From Symbiodinium sp. CCMP2592 (Eukaryota; Sar; Dinophyceae; Suessiales; Symbiodiniaceae): 64,000 nucleotides of DNA. The notes under the pieces were generated by a model, which was not told the DNA's origin, searched no databases, and was given only the letters and a program-made list of their open reading frames with translations. The translations under genes and the position numbers were made by a program. Of this stretch, positions 10,561 to 18,998 are shown in pieces. The stretch spans positions 620,001-684,000 of the forward strand of contig CAJNDT010000979.1 of NCBI GenBank assembly GCA_905221615.1, in the 5' to 3' direction. Position 1 is the stretch's first letter. Each line of letters starts with the position of its first letter.

Positions 10561-11221
10561 ATTATCAGTAGCAGTGCTACGGTATATACCATGTCTCAGA
10601 ATATCCGAACATTGCAGCGGCTTGTTTTGTGTCAGGCCCGTAGTTAACGCTGAAGTTCAAACCCTAAACCCCGTCAACAAAAGAACCTAAACCCTACTAA
10701 AGTCAAGATCAGTTCAGGCACGTTGCCGCAACCATGCCTTCTCGATGGTGGATGGCGCCCAAAGCAGGACTTGAGTGAACATGGCCTAACCCTAAACGCT
10801 CAACCCTAAACCTCGGTGCAGGGACCCGCATACCAAGACAACGCAGCGCTCACGAATCAATCCAAAAGTCATGAAATAGGCTTATAGATTATGTGTGTTA
10901 AGGCCCCCTACCCCCCCCCCCCCCATCCCCTACCCTTATTGTAAGTAGCCTGAGTCATGATGTTCCTCGTCACGGGCACTGCTGGATCCTATGCATGAGA
11001 GTAGATTGTTTGAGAGGAGCCGCCAAGGCAGTGTGGCGGCGGCTGACACCTGACGTTGTTACAGTAGACCCCATAAAGCTATTGGGCTTTCAACTTGGGG
11101 CTTCTACTGTGGAGTTATTGGTTTCTCTTTTCCCAATCGCCGACTTTATGACTTTAAGGTTTGAGCGCTCCCCTTCTGCATGAGCTTAGATTAGGTGAGG
11201 CTTCCTGGGATGAGTTGTTAC
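10561..11221. other. Gap with no recognised gene
   Basis: Scattered CCCTAAA units and a C-run near 10912. A 62-codon open frame at 10995 (+) has no recognised motif. Confidence 0.4.
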
Positions 11222-11334
11222 TTTGAGGTTCATGGGTAGTCATAAGTGGAGTGATAAGTCCCCTAATACAGGGTATGAGTCATGAGTACAATTATCCTAC
11301 TTTTAGGCCTAGTTATAACTGCCCATGAACCTCC
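11222..11334. repeat. Palindromic element family L, copy 1
   Basis: Arms TTTGAGGTTCATGGGTAGT and CTGCCCATGAACCTCCAAG. The same ends bound a ~440-bp unit at 12862. Confidence 0.6.
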
Positions 11335-11903
11335 AAGTAGGATGGAGAAGCCTTGTAGAGCGGCAGGGCGCATTCGGTAGTTGGAAAATCCAAACACAGA
11401 AGGTTTAGTTGGGCTTTAGGGCTTTGCATTCAGGATTAAAGTTTGGGGTTGAGGAGAAGCCCTGTGTGGCGTCCAAAGTAGTTATTAAGCAACTGTTGTT
11501 GGTTCTCTCCATGAGGGTGGCAAGGATAGTACATTGGTTGAGTTAGCCGAAGTGCTAGATGTACCTACTTTTTAGTATGCTGCGAGCATCGGGCTTGAAA
11601 CTCCTAAATTCACACCCTCAGACTCCCAATCCACCATATAGAGACCTGGAATGGTGAGTAACTGGGTTTCAAAGCTAGGTTTGAGGGGCATGGGGTTCAG
11701 GAGAGCCCAAGGCGCACGGGGCTTTCAGGTTTTCGCTTTCGGGCTTAGGGCTCAGTTCAATCTTCGGGGCGGGTGGATCTCTACTTGACGGCCCCTTTCT
11801 GGGAGCCCAAGGCAGTAATTGCATCATTCCTGTTTTGAGGACCGTTAAACTTGGCACCTGCAGTTGAGAACTACCCACAGGATAGATTCGATCGGACTTC
11901 ACC

Positions 11904-12013
11904 TATATGGGTGGTGGTCAAAAATGTGGTCCCTTTTGGGGTCCTTACTATAGTACGGCACCTAATATTTAGGGCACCCCAAAAGGGACCATATTTTTGA
12001 CAACCACCCATAT
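11904..12013. repeat. Palindromic element family A, copy 3
   Basis: Arms TATGGGTGGTGGTCAAAA and the complement. Core TACGGCACCTAATATTTAGG. Confidence 0.8.
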
Positions 12014-12069
12014 AAAATTCCAGGCCTTGCGATCGGATCGCTGGTTGGGTTCATCTGCAAGGCAGATAC

Positions 12070-12285
12070 CCAGAGAGCCCAATACCCCTTAAATAAGGAA
12101 TAGACCTTAAATCATATAGGGCTCCATAATATGATTTAAGCCATATCTCCTTACCTAGAGGCTCATACCCTACCCCTTTTTTCGGGCGCCTACTTTTTAA
12201 GGTAACAGATCCTAACCATAAAACTAGATATCCTAAAAAAAGGGGTAGGGTATGAGCCTCTAGGTAGTAAAGGGATATTATGGGG
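12070..12285. repeat. Family F element carrying a nested family D element
   Basis: The left half reads CCAGAGAGCCCAATACCCC as in other F copies, but after TCTCCTTA an intact family D element (12153-12265) begins. The expected right F arm is only weakly visible beyond it. This indicates that D inserted into an older F copy. Confidence 0.55.
12153..12265. repeat. Palindromic element family D, copy 2 (nested)
   Basis: ACCTAGAGGCTCATACCC at the left and its complement at the right. Very similar to the copies at 616 and 60222. Confidence 0.8.
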
Positions 12286-12322
12286 TGTAGTGATGACCTT
12301 GGACATCGATGACATGGAGATG

Positions 12323-12690
12323 CAGGATCCAGGGGGCACCAGCGGTGGCAAGAGAAAGGGCAAGACCCATGCACTTGGCCCGAGTACGGTGTAATATCAG
12401 GACCTTATTAATTAGGTAGAATAGGGTCCGAGGGTATAGTGTACTATAATTATAGTAGCGAGGCCATAATAATTAGAATAGGGTTCGAGGGTATATGATA
12501 CTATATATTATAGGATGCAGGATCCAGGGGGCACCAGCGATGGCCAGAGAAAGGGCAAGGCCCATGCATTTGGCCCGAGTACGGTGTAATGTCAGGGCTT
12601 TATTATTAGAATAGGGTTCGAGGGTACATTATACTTTAAATATAATCGGGAGGCCTTAATAAGTTAAGTATGGCTCGAGGGTATATGATA
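12323..12690. repeat. Tandem duplication of an exon-like block, ~190-bp unit
   Basis: Two units begin with GATGCAGGATCCAGGGGGCA (12323 and 12512) and continue through GGCCCGAGTACGGTGTAAT into an A+T-rich tail with AATAGGGTTCGAGGGTA. The first ~75 bases of each unit read as coding (Gly/Lys/Ser-rich); the tail is non-coding. Confidence 0.6.
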
Positions 12691-12861
12691 TTGTAATTAT
12701 AACAAGGAGCCCCCCAAACCCTATACTAAATTTTGGTGCCCTATAGTACTTTCGGCAGATGCTGGAGAAGTTGTCATCCTCGGTCATTCTGCCGACAATG
12801 GAACCACTCCCGAAGCTTTTGAGGGTTTAGGGTTTAGGGTCTTACGGTTTGGGGTTTTGCT

Positions 12862-13305
12862 ACTTGGAGGTTCATGGGTAGCTACAAGTAGAGTCTATAA
12901 GCAGGACAATCATGATAGCTATTTTATTGAAATGGCAATATGGAGATGGTATCCCCTTTTCAGTCCCATGATACGATCATGGACCCAAAGCCCTATTCAT
13001 CATGAAGGCTATATATATATATATATATATATATGAGCCAGAGGTCACCCTCCGATTTACAAACCCATCTTCAACATGTGTAACACGTCAGCACCCAAGC
13101 AAGAGGCCCTGAAGCCCAACCCCACATCAGCCAAATCTCCCAAGAGTCCGAAATCCTGCATAAACCCTGAGCTCTCGGCAAGTTGGGCTTCTAGCAACGG
13201 CTCAAGGTTTAGGGTGTAGGGTACCCCAACCCTGCGTATCATCAGCCTATATCAGGAGACTTATATTACAACCTCCAGTTACAACTACCCATGAACCTCC
13301 AAGTA
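12862..13305. repeat. Family L ends bounding a ~440-bp unit with a TA tract
   Basis: TTGGAGGTTCATGGGTAGCT at the left and ACTACCCATGAACCTCCAAG at the right. Inside are a (TA)n tract (13007-13034) and unrelated sequence, so this is either a longer family member or one with an insertion. Confidence 0.5.
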
Positions 13306-13338
13306 GGTCTCCCGGTGGGCTCCTCTCCCATCTTGTGG

Positions 13339-13413
13339 TCTTAGGTTCCTCATAAAAAACTCCCCAGTACCAAAAAGAGAGCCCTTTTGATTCCTACGGT
13401 AGTTGGGGATCCT
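13339..13413. repeat. Dispersed repeat family N, copy 2
   Basis: TAGGTTCCTCATAAAAAACT through CCAGTACCAAAAAGAGAG to GGATCCTAG. Matches 1634-1709. Confidence 0.6.
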
Positions 13414-13570
13414 AGAGAGGGCCTGGACAAACATGGCAGGAATCATCGGGTGTTGGGGATTAAGGCCTCGCGTCTAGGGTTTAGGGCTGGTCAGATAAAG
13501 CGGTTCTGGCAAAATAAGTACCCAATGCAACAGCGTCGTGCCGCAATATGAAGGTTTGCAGGTCCTACGT

Positions 13571-13690
13571 CTGATTCGGAGGCTTCAAAAGGTGGGATGA
13601 AGGTAGGTAGGATTAAGGATCCCTTATACAAGGACTCTTATTTGGGTATATCCCACCTACCTTCATCCCACCTTTTGAGGCCTCCGACTC
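13571..13690. repeat. Palindromic element family J
   Basis: Long arms GGAGGCTTCAAAAGGTGGG, then ATGAAGGTAGGT, with the complement at the right. The stem is over 30 bp, one of the strongest hairpins in the window. Confidence 0.65.
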
Positions 13691-14177
13691 ATTTACTGAT
13701 ACAGCTCGGCAAGTTTGTGGCCTGCATGGGCGTTGTGTTTTCGTGCATATCGTTTACGGTGCTGGCTGCAGGACTGTAGGATAAAGGGGTTGATCCCTAC
13801 ACCCATGAACCCTGAGCCCTAAACCCCAAAGTGCCCCACTTTCATCCACGGCGGAGCTAAGGAAGCTGATGTCCACATTGCGGACCGTGCCGCTTTGTCC
13901 CAGCGACTTGCACCATTACAGGCTTGCGTCAGTGAAGCCCAGACTTGCAACCCGAAACCTGTCCTGACCTGTCTCTTGTTCTGTTTGTCCTCGTTCCTGT
14001 GGTATCTCGCTGAGTGATAGTAGCTCGGTGCTGGGGAGGGGCTGTGCGAGCGTTTGTCTTCAATCTCCAACCCCGTGTAGGGTGGGGAACCAGAAAGCCT
14101 AGCAGCAGGAAACCATAAACCCACTGGGACAACAACAAGGCTTAATTCAAGCCCAAAAAGCCTTCTTCATAGGGACC

Positions 14178-14505
14178 CTTAGGAGGGTAGCGGGGAGCGG
14201 ACTAGGGGACTATAAAGTTAGAGTATACCTTGCCCAGTTTGGGTAATAATGCCACCGCTAACCCATTAGATGATTATCCCTATACTCCCCCCTACATTTC
14301 ACTGATAAATCACTACTACTTCCCCCATTAGATGATCATTCCTAGGGTCCCCCCTACACCCCACCCCATATATCACGACTACTACCCTATTATCAACACA
14401 ATTCTAGGAATAACCATAACCCCATCTATTATTTCTAAGGTGGCATTATTGCTCAAAAGGGGCAAGGGGTTCCTTGTAGAATTTGGTTTAAGGTTTAGGG
14501 TCTAG
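14178..14505. repeat. ~300-bp inverted repeat, left copy (family I in H)
   Basis: From TTAGAGTATACCTTGCCCAG to TTGTAGAATTTGGTT this block matches the reverse complement of 35998-36290 with only scattered substitutions. It is itself palindromic (AATAATGCCACC ... GGTGGCATTATT). Family H sequence borders its left side. The two copies bracket the viral element and the integrase relic. Confidence 0.85.
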
Positions 14506-14529
14506 GTAGGGCTTAGAGATTAGGGCTTT

Positions 14530-15378
14530 GTGCCAACTCTGTTCATGTTTTCGGATCATGCTATATGTTGCTGGCCTGCTGGCCATTTGGCACAAGCTTC
14601 ATGCGATTCTGCAATGATGGCTGGCCTTGCTGCATCACCACCCCTGGCAAATGCCGGGGTTATCGGCTGTCCGGGCGTAACCAGACCAGCTGTGCCAGTG
14701 GTGACAAATGCAGTGGTTGGGCAAGAGAACCGCCGAAAACGAAAGCTTGAAGTCTCAAGTGATTCGGTAACAGACACTGAGCTTGGTCAGGCAGTTGTCC
14801 GCGAGGTGACCGCAGCCCTCCAACTTGTTCCAGCTCCCGCAGCGGGTGGGGCTCCGCCTGCATGGGCGGCACCAATGGTAGCCAACATCGCCACCTTGAC
14901 AGCCAACGTCGCCACCTTGACAGCCAACGTCGCCACCTTGACAGCAAGCAACGCCAATCAGCGTCGCTGCAGCAGAAATGCAGCAGCAATTCGACGAGAT
15001 GTCGATGGTGCAGGCCCGCAGCCAGTTGAGATGCTCTGCAAAGAGCTACCTGGATTTGGCGTACTTCCAGCAGGGGCGCTGCCGCCGCCAGTCCTCGCCG
15101 CTCACCCGCCACATCCTGGACCGGCTGTCTTCCCGCCACCTGCGCTGCACCAGCCAGCAACAACCAGAATCAGCCTGACAGGTCAGCAGATCAGCTTCTT
15201 GCAGTGCTGGTACAATGACACATTCGGCATTGTAGCCGGTGACGCTGTTCGCGCACAGCGCGGTGCTCAGCTTGAGACTCTGAACTTCCAAGTAAGGGGG
15301 GGGGGGGCAATTGGGATCACGAGAGCTCCTGTAATGTTTTTGTGTTCTGCTGACAGCAAAGGCGCGACAAGCTGTTGA
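14530..15378 (+). CDS. Host-type protein with ATLTANV repeats, unknown function
   Basis: A 282-codon G+C-rich frame (GTG at 14530; in-frame ATGs at 14545 and 14613 are better starts). It has an Ala/Pro-rich N-terminus, a basic RKRKL patch near residue 70, three to four tandem heptads ATLTANV encoded by 21-bp DNA repeats (14887-14946), and a Pro/His-rich linker. The C-terminal SFLQCWYNDTFGIVAGD segment looks like a folded domain. After residue ~260 the frame enters a G-run and low-complexity sequence. Shortly downstream another frame encodes RRDKLLNFLAGR and a stop, so the true C-terminus is probably reached by splicing or lies across a frameshift. No function can be assigned. Confidence 0.5.
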   Translation: MPTLFMFSDHAICCWPAGHLAQASCDSAMMAGLAASPPLANAGVIGCPGVTRPAVPVVTNAVVGQENRRKRKLEVSSDSVTDTELGQAVVREVTAALQLVPAPAAGGAPPAWAAPMVANIATLTANVATLTANVATLTASNANQRRCSRNAAAIRRDVDGAGPQPVEMLCKELPGFGVLPAGALPPPVLAAHPPHPGPAVFPPPALHQPATTRISLTGQQISFLQCWYNDTFGIVAGDAVRAQRGAQLETLNFQVRGGGAIGITRAPVMFLCSADSKGATSC

Positions 15379-15521
15379 ACTTCTTGGCTGGGCGCTGAAA
15401 TTGCTTCACTTGCTGACGGCTGTCGTTTCACCTCAGTGTCTTTGAGTTAGCAGCCATTTGGCACAGCTCATGCACCAGCAAATGGTGGTAGTACATAGTG
15501 TGTAAATAGTAAGAGTAATGA

Positions 15522-15734
15522 GTGCACCACGCTGGACAGGGTGGAGATGATCAATGCTATTCCAATTCGGCTCCATGTTGGCAATGCTGCAATGTCAATT
15601 GGATCTCAGAGCGCAATCAGTGCAGATGTGAGAAAAGCGGAGTGCAATGCCCAGCAAACTGCACGGAAATGCGCTACATGTCTAAGCAGGACTTTCACAA
15701 GCTAAGTGCCGGTTTGCTGAGTGCGATGGCTTAG
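15522..15734 (+). CDS. Small Cys-rich open frame, possible CXC-like motif
   Basis: 70 codons with CWQCC and CRCEKSGVQCPANC spacings, loosely like the cysteine pattern of CXC (tesmin-type) DNA-binding repeats. Too short for a firm call. It lies just before the integrase relic, on the opposite strand. Confidence 0.3.
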   Translation: MHHAGQGGDDQCYSNSAPCWQCCNVNWISERNQCRCEKSGVQCPANCTEMRYMSKQDFHKLSAGLLSAMA

Positions 15735-15759
15735 GCCCTTAGGCTGGCGCGAAACCCGC

Positions 15760-16130
15760 CTCTCAAATCCTGAACACAATTGTGCAGGTACTTTGACTCC
15801 ATTTGGTTTCCTGTTTATACAGCTCATCACCGGCATCTAGTTCGGGATAGGCTCGGTTGTGTTTCGCACTCATATTCATATGTAGTTAGTGTGAGCTTCA
15901 AAGCATACGTAGGAATGAGTCCGGTTGCTGAATCTTTTCACCTGCTTGTATGTTAGCAAGATTTCTGAGTTCACTCAGCGGATTAAAAGTTCTCCTTACC
16001 TTTTTCTGATCGGCCTCAGTCACAACTCTGCAACGGCGCATATCTTCACCCTAAACCCGACACCCTAAACTGCTCTTTCGCTGAAATTTGGATATGCTCT
16101 TGGCTGGTGTGGTTTTCTAGAGGCACAGCA
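15760..16130 (-). pseudogene. Relic of a PLV-type rve integrase (C-terminal half)
   Basis: The plus strand aligns by eye, nearly collinearly, with 17695-18075 inside the intact viral integrase gene. Shared blocks include CTTTTTCTGATCGGC, CGCTGAAATTTGGAT (versus CGCTAAAATTTGGAT) and the region encoding ILLTY. The minus-strand translation retains EADQKK, ILLTY and a frameshifted PNFSER-like active-site block, but in different frames. A telomere-like insertion (CCCTAAACCCGACACCCTAAA) sits in the middle. Base composition has drifted towards the host. This is an older, decayed insertion of a related element, or an earlier end fragment. Confidence 0.75.
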
Positions 16131-16212
16131 CGTTCTTGAATGTTCTCCGAGGTTGCCATGCTTTCGCGTGGCAGCAAGGGCTGCTCATAACAAGCCATAG
16201 TCAACCCCCAGA

Positions 16213-16342
16213 ATGGTTACCAGCCCCAGTTGGCGGGGGTGCCATCCCCAGTTGGAGGGGGTTACCAACCCCAGGTGGAGGGGGTTACCAACCCCAGTTG
16301 GAGGGGGTTACCAACCCCAGTTGGAGGGGGTTGGAGGGGGTT
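16213..16342. repeat. 23-bp tandem repeat
   Basis: About five units of GGGGGTTACCAACCCCAGTTGGA, with variation at the left (GGTGCCATCCCC). Each unit contains a GGTTACCAACC inverted repeat. Confidence 0.85.
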
Positions 16343-16605
16343 TGTCATTTACCACAGAAAGCCATTAGATCAGTGTTTAGTCGTGGCGAACAGGAGGTTC
16401 ATCCCTCACCAGACCACATCAGCAGAGTGCCAGAAGTGCAGAAAACGTCGGATTGCGCAGATGGGAAGCCGAACCCCAACCCCAACCTCACTCCACTCCC
16501 ACTTTCCCTGACACAAGGAGACCGATGAGCCTACATGCATCCCCGGTCACTACAATGCCGAGCGCTACGACCAGTTCCACCTCTACCTCTGCCAGTGCCT
16601 TGGTT

Positions 16606-16688
16606 AATATATAAAAAATACTTTCAAAAAATAAAACAATAAAAAACAAAAATACAAAAAAAAACAAGCCCCAAATTTTGAAACATAA
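16606..16688. other. A-rich, strand-asymmetric tract
   Basis: Almost no G on the plus strand, with runs of A. It may mark the decayed outer edge of the viral element or an old poly-A-like end. Confidence 0.4.
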
Positions 16689-16957
16689 CGGTTTTAAAAC
16701 GATAAAAACACAAATATCACAACAAAAACATTGGAAAAACCTACACACAAACAAACAAAAACAAAAACAACACCAAAATCAAGTTTGACACCTAGGGTGT
16801 AGTGAAATTTTAGGGTTTAGGATGCTTCAAAACGATAAAAACGCCAAAAACGCAACAAAAGCATTGGAAAACACCATACACAAACAAGCAGAAAACAAAA
16901 AACCACAAAAATCAAGTTTGACAACTCGGGTGTAGTGAACTTTTAGGGTTTAGGATG
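16689..16957. repeat. Two direct repeats of ~134 bp at the left virus border
   Basis: Unit 1 (16689-16824) and unit 2 (16825-16957) share AAAACGATAAAAAC, CATTGGAAAA, AATCAAGTTTGACA and end with TTTTAGGGTTTAGGATG. Viral sequence begins immediately after the second unit. The right viral end has no such repeats. Confidence 0.75.
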
Positions 16958-17600
16958 AACACCAACCATAGCATTAAGAGTTTAATGTTATGCTTGTTTA
17001 ATCCATTAAGGCAAACCCAGGTTCATTCAATAGTATTCTAACAATTTTGTTAAAATCATACGTTGCAGCACTAACATTATATTTCATTTTGTATTGTATC
17101 CATGTTTTGATTTCTTTTTTGTCTCTACAATACATCATTTCATTAAACAGTTTCTTAAACATATTGTATCTCTTCATAGTTATGTTTGTGATCACGTGTT
17201 TGACTGAATCATAAAGCGGAAACAAACGATCCAAGCTTAAGATAAGCTTTTCAACATCAAATAAACATATCTGATTGGTTTCAAGTTGTTCTTCTATTTC
17301 TTCCTCTTTTTCTATGGTCTTTTCGCATTTCCAACACCGATAAGTAAAGCCATAGATATTATTAATAATATTTTCTGGTAGTGGCAATTCGTAGAAAGTG
17401 CGATAATGATCATGTTTTTTACAATCCCTACATTTACACTTATCCCTCTTTCCCCTACTTTCCCTGATGTAATCTCTAACCTTGATAACATCTAAGAAGT
17501 CATTTATGATTTCATCCTGTTCTTTCCGATTGAACATTTCCCTGTTAATATGTATAGGTGTCATTTCTTTAGGTGTTTTTCTTAAGAAATTTTTATCAAA
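16958..17600. repeat. Left terminal inverted repeat (gene-bearing, diverged)
   Basis: Read on the minus strand, this segment matches the right end from about 35340 to 35940. Identical blocks include GATTGTAAAAAACATGATCATTA and the terminal TTGTTTAATCCATTAA. I estimate roughly three quarters identity by eye. The outermost ~40 bases do not align well. Confidence 0.7.
16998..17564 (-). CDS. Terminal-repeat zinc-ribbon-like protein, left copy
   Basis: 188 codons. The N-terminal part is acidic and basic mixed, then CKCRDCKKHDHY (Cys43, Cys45, Cys48, His51) and CWKC (Cys77, Cys80) make a plausible zinc ribbon. The C-terminal half is helical and ends LMD. Its paralogue at 35384-35920 lies at the other viral end in opposite orientation, and the order CxCxxC ... 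CxxC is conserved in both. The right copy starts at the Met equivalent to Met10 here, because its upstream ATG is ATA; Met10 may be the true start in both. Position suggests a role in end recognition or integration, but I recognise no family. No TCTA box upstream. Confidence 0.75.
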   Translation of the reverse strand: MTPIHINREMFNRKEQDEIINDFLDVIKVRDYIRESRGKRDKCKCRDCKKHDHYRTFYELPLPENIINNIYGFTYRCWKCEKTIEKEEEIEEQLETNQICLFDVEKLILSLDRLFPLYDSVKHVITNITMKRYNMFKKLFNEMMYCRDKKEIKTWIQYKMKYNVSAATYDFNKIVRILLNEPGFALMD

Positions 17601-17607
17601 GGAAAAA

Positions 17608-18519
17608 TTAAACTTTTAATAATTCAAAGCGTAAATAAGCCCTATCATTCCCTGATACATAATAATATTTTTGACCCAATTTTTCGTCAATTCTTTCTAT
17701 GGTATAAACATTTTGCGACCAATTTGATACACGTTCTTTTTCATTGGGTTTCCTCTTCCTAAATATTTTAACTTCATCCCCGACACCTAGATCAGGATAG
17801 ACCCGATTTCGTTTAGCGTTCATGTTTAAGTGGAGTTTAACTTTTAATTCGTTGCTCGGTTTTCTGGCATCCTTTGGGGTGAAACCAGTAGCGGAATGTT
17901 TCATTTTATTGTTATATGTTAATAATATTTCAAAAATATAATCTGGCCACTGAATATTGTTTTTACCCTTTTTCTGATCGGCTTCAACACGACGATATAA
18001 TAAATCTTTGAACGTCCTAATGGCCCTCTCGCTAAAATTTGGATGCGCCCTAGTCCTGTGATGTTCTATGTTCTGTTCCTGTAAATACTTTTGTATTGCC
18101 TCCTTGTTCATTGCTCCCTCGTCGTCGGTATAAATTATTTTTGGTTTCTTCCCCATTTTATGTAAGCATTCAATCATCCCACTCGCTAAATCTTCTTCTT
18201 TCTTACCTTTAATTGCCACGACGTGCATAAACTTATCAAATATATCAATCATTAACATTCCTACTCTAAATTTTTGATCTTCCAAATCATTTATAAAAAA
18301 CAAGTCCATCTGATACTCGTATGCTGAATGGGGGGCGACAAAGCTATTTGAACCGACGGGCTTTCGTTTTTGATCAACATTCTTCCTAAAAAACTCGTTA
18401 ATATCAGACATTGTGATGGTTTTGTCTTTCTCCCGCGCTTCTTCTAAAGTCCGGCTTTTTGAGCCAAACCCAGCGCGATCAAAATAGACATCATTAATAT
18501 TTTTTTGTTTCTCACTCAT
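17608..18519 (-). CDS. Retroviral-type (rve) integrase
   Basis: 303 codons. It catalyses insertion of the element's DNA ends. The RNase-H-fold core has the acidic triad: Asp72 in YQMDLFF, Asp132/133 in IYTDDEG and Glu164 in HPNFSER, with spacing normal for DDE integrases of the Polinton/retrovirus type. An SH3/chromo-like C-terminal region follows (GDEVKIFRKR, NWSQNVYTIERI). I see no HHCC zinc domain at the N-terminus. It reads towards the left end, adjacent to the terminal-repeat gene, as is common in Polintons. No frameshift or stop, so it could be active. A decayed homologous fragment lies outside the element at 15760-16130. No TCTA box upstream, in keeping with early or separate control. 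Confidence 0.95.
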   Translation of the reverse strand: MSEKQKNINDVYFDRAGFGSKSRTLEEAREKDKTITMSDINEFFRKNVDQKRKPVGSNSFVAPHSAYEYQMDLFFINDLEDQKFRVGMLMIDIFDKFMHVVAIKGKKEEDLASGMIECLHKMGKKPKIIYTDDEGAMNKEAIQKYLQEQNIEHHRTRAHPNFSERAIRTFKDLLYRRVEADQKKGKNNIQWPDYIFEILLTYNNKMKHSATGFTPKDARKPSNELKVKLHLNMNAKRNRVYPDLGVGDEVKIFRKRKPNEKERVSNWSQNVYTIERIDEKLGQKYYYVSGNDRAYLRFELLKV

Positions 18520-18563
18520 ATAAAAACAAAAGAAAATAATGATTTAATAACTAAATTAAATCA

Positions 18564-18878
18564 TCATTCGGACATCGGCATTATGATCTTGCAGTTCTTC
18601 ATGTCGTATTTTGCCGAACCGTGCTTGGGCTTCATCGGCTTCTTTGCATTCAATATTTCGGATAGCAATTCATCGTTAATCTCCTCGGGCTTCAGTGTGA
18701 TATTGTTAGCTTGTTCATACTCCTTGATCTTCTTTTTCTGGTTGTGTCTTTGTGCAGATTCCCGTTTCTTTTGCATGTATGCCTCGTCCTTGTTGCGCTT
18801 GTGATAATACAGTCTGTTGTATATGGCGAGTTGCTCTTTGATTTCTTCTATTGTCATATCCTCGGGCTTCTTGCTCAT
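18564..18878 (-). CDS. Small basic helical protein
   Basis: 104 codons, Lys/Glu-rich with a long predicted helix (roughly residues 8-75: IEEIKEQLAIYNRLYYHKRN, then KKRESAQRHNQKKKIKEYE). Could bind DNA or act as a coiled-coil partner. It is the outer member of a leftward pair with integrase and starts divergently from the polymerase gene. No family recognised. Confidence 0.7.
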   Translation of the reverse strand: MSKKPEDMTIEEIKEQLAIYNRLYYHKRNKDEAYMQKKRESAQRHNQKKKIKEYEQANNITLKPEEINDELLSEILNAKKPMKPKHGSAKYDMKNCKIIMPMSE

Positions 18879-18998
18879 ATTACTATACTATATATATATA
18901 TATATTATTTTTTTCTTTAGATGCATTTTCTTTAAAAGAAATCTTCAGAAAAATCCATTTAAAGGGAAAATAAATATATAGTTTAATTATATTAGTAT
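18879..18998. promoter_or_regulatory. Divergent promoter region, probably early
   Basis: The 120-base gap between the leftward small protein/integrase pair and the rightward polymerase. It holds (TA)n, a T-run and the inverted repeat TTCTTTAAAAGAAA near 18937. No TCTA box near either start. Confidence 0.45.

Noticed and set aside
16213..16342. Possible CRISPR-like array
   Set aside because: Units are contiguous 23-bp tandem repeats without unique spacers, and the genome is eukaryotic.
18505..18920. Plus-strand frames over the 104-aa gene
   Set aside because: Hydrophobic artefacts of a Lys/Glu-rich gene read on the opposite strand.
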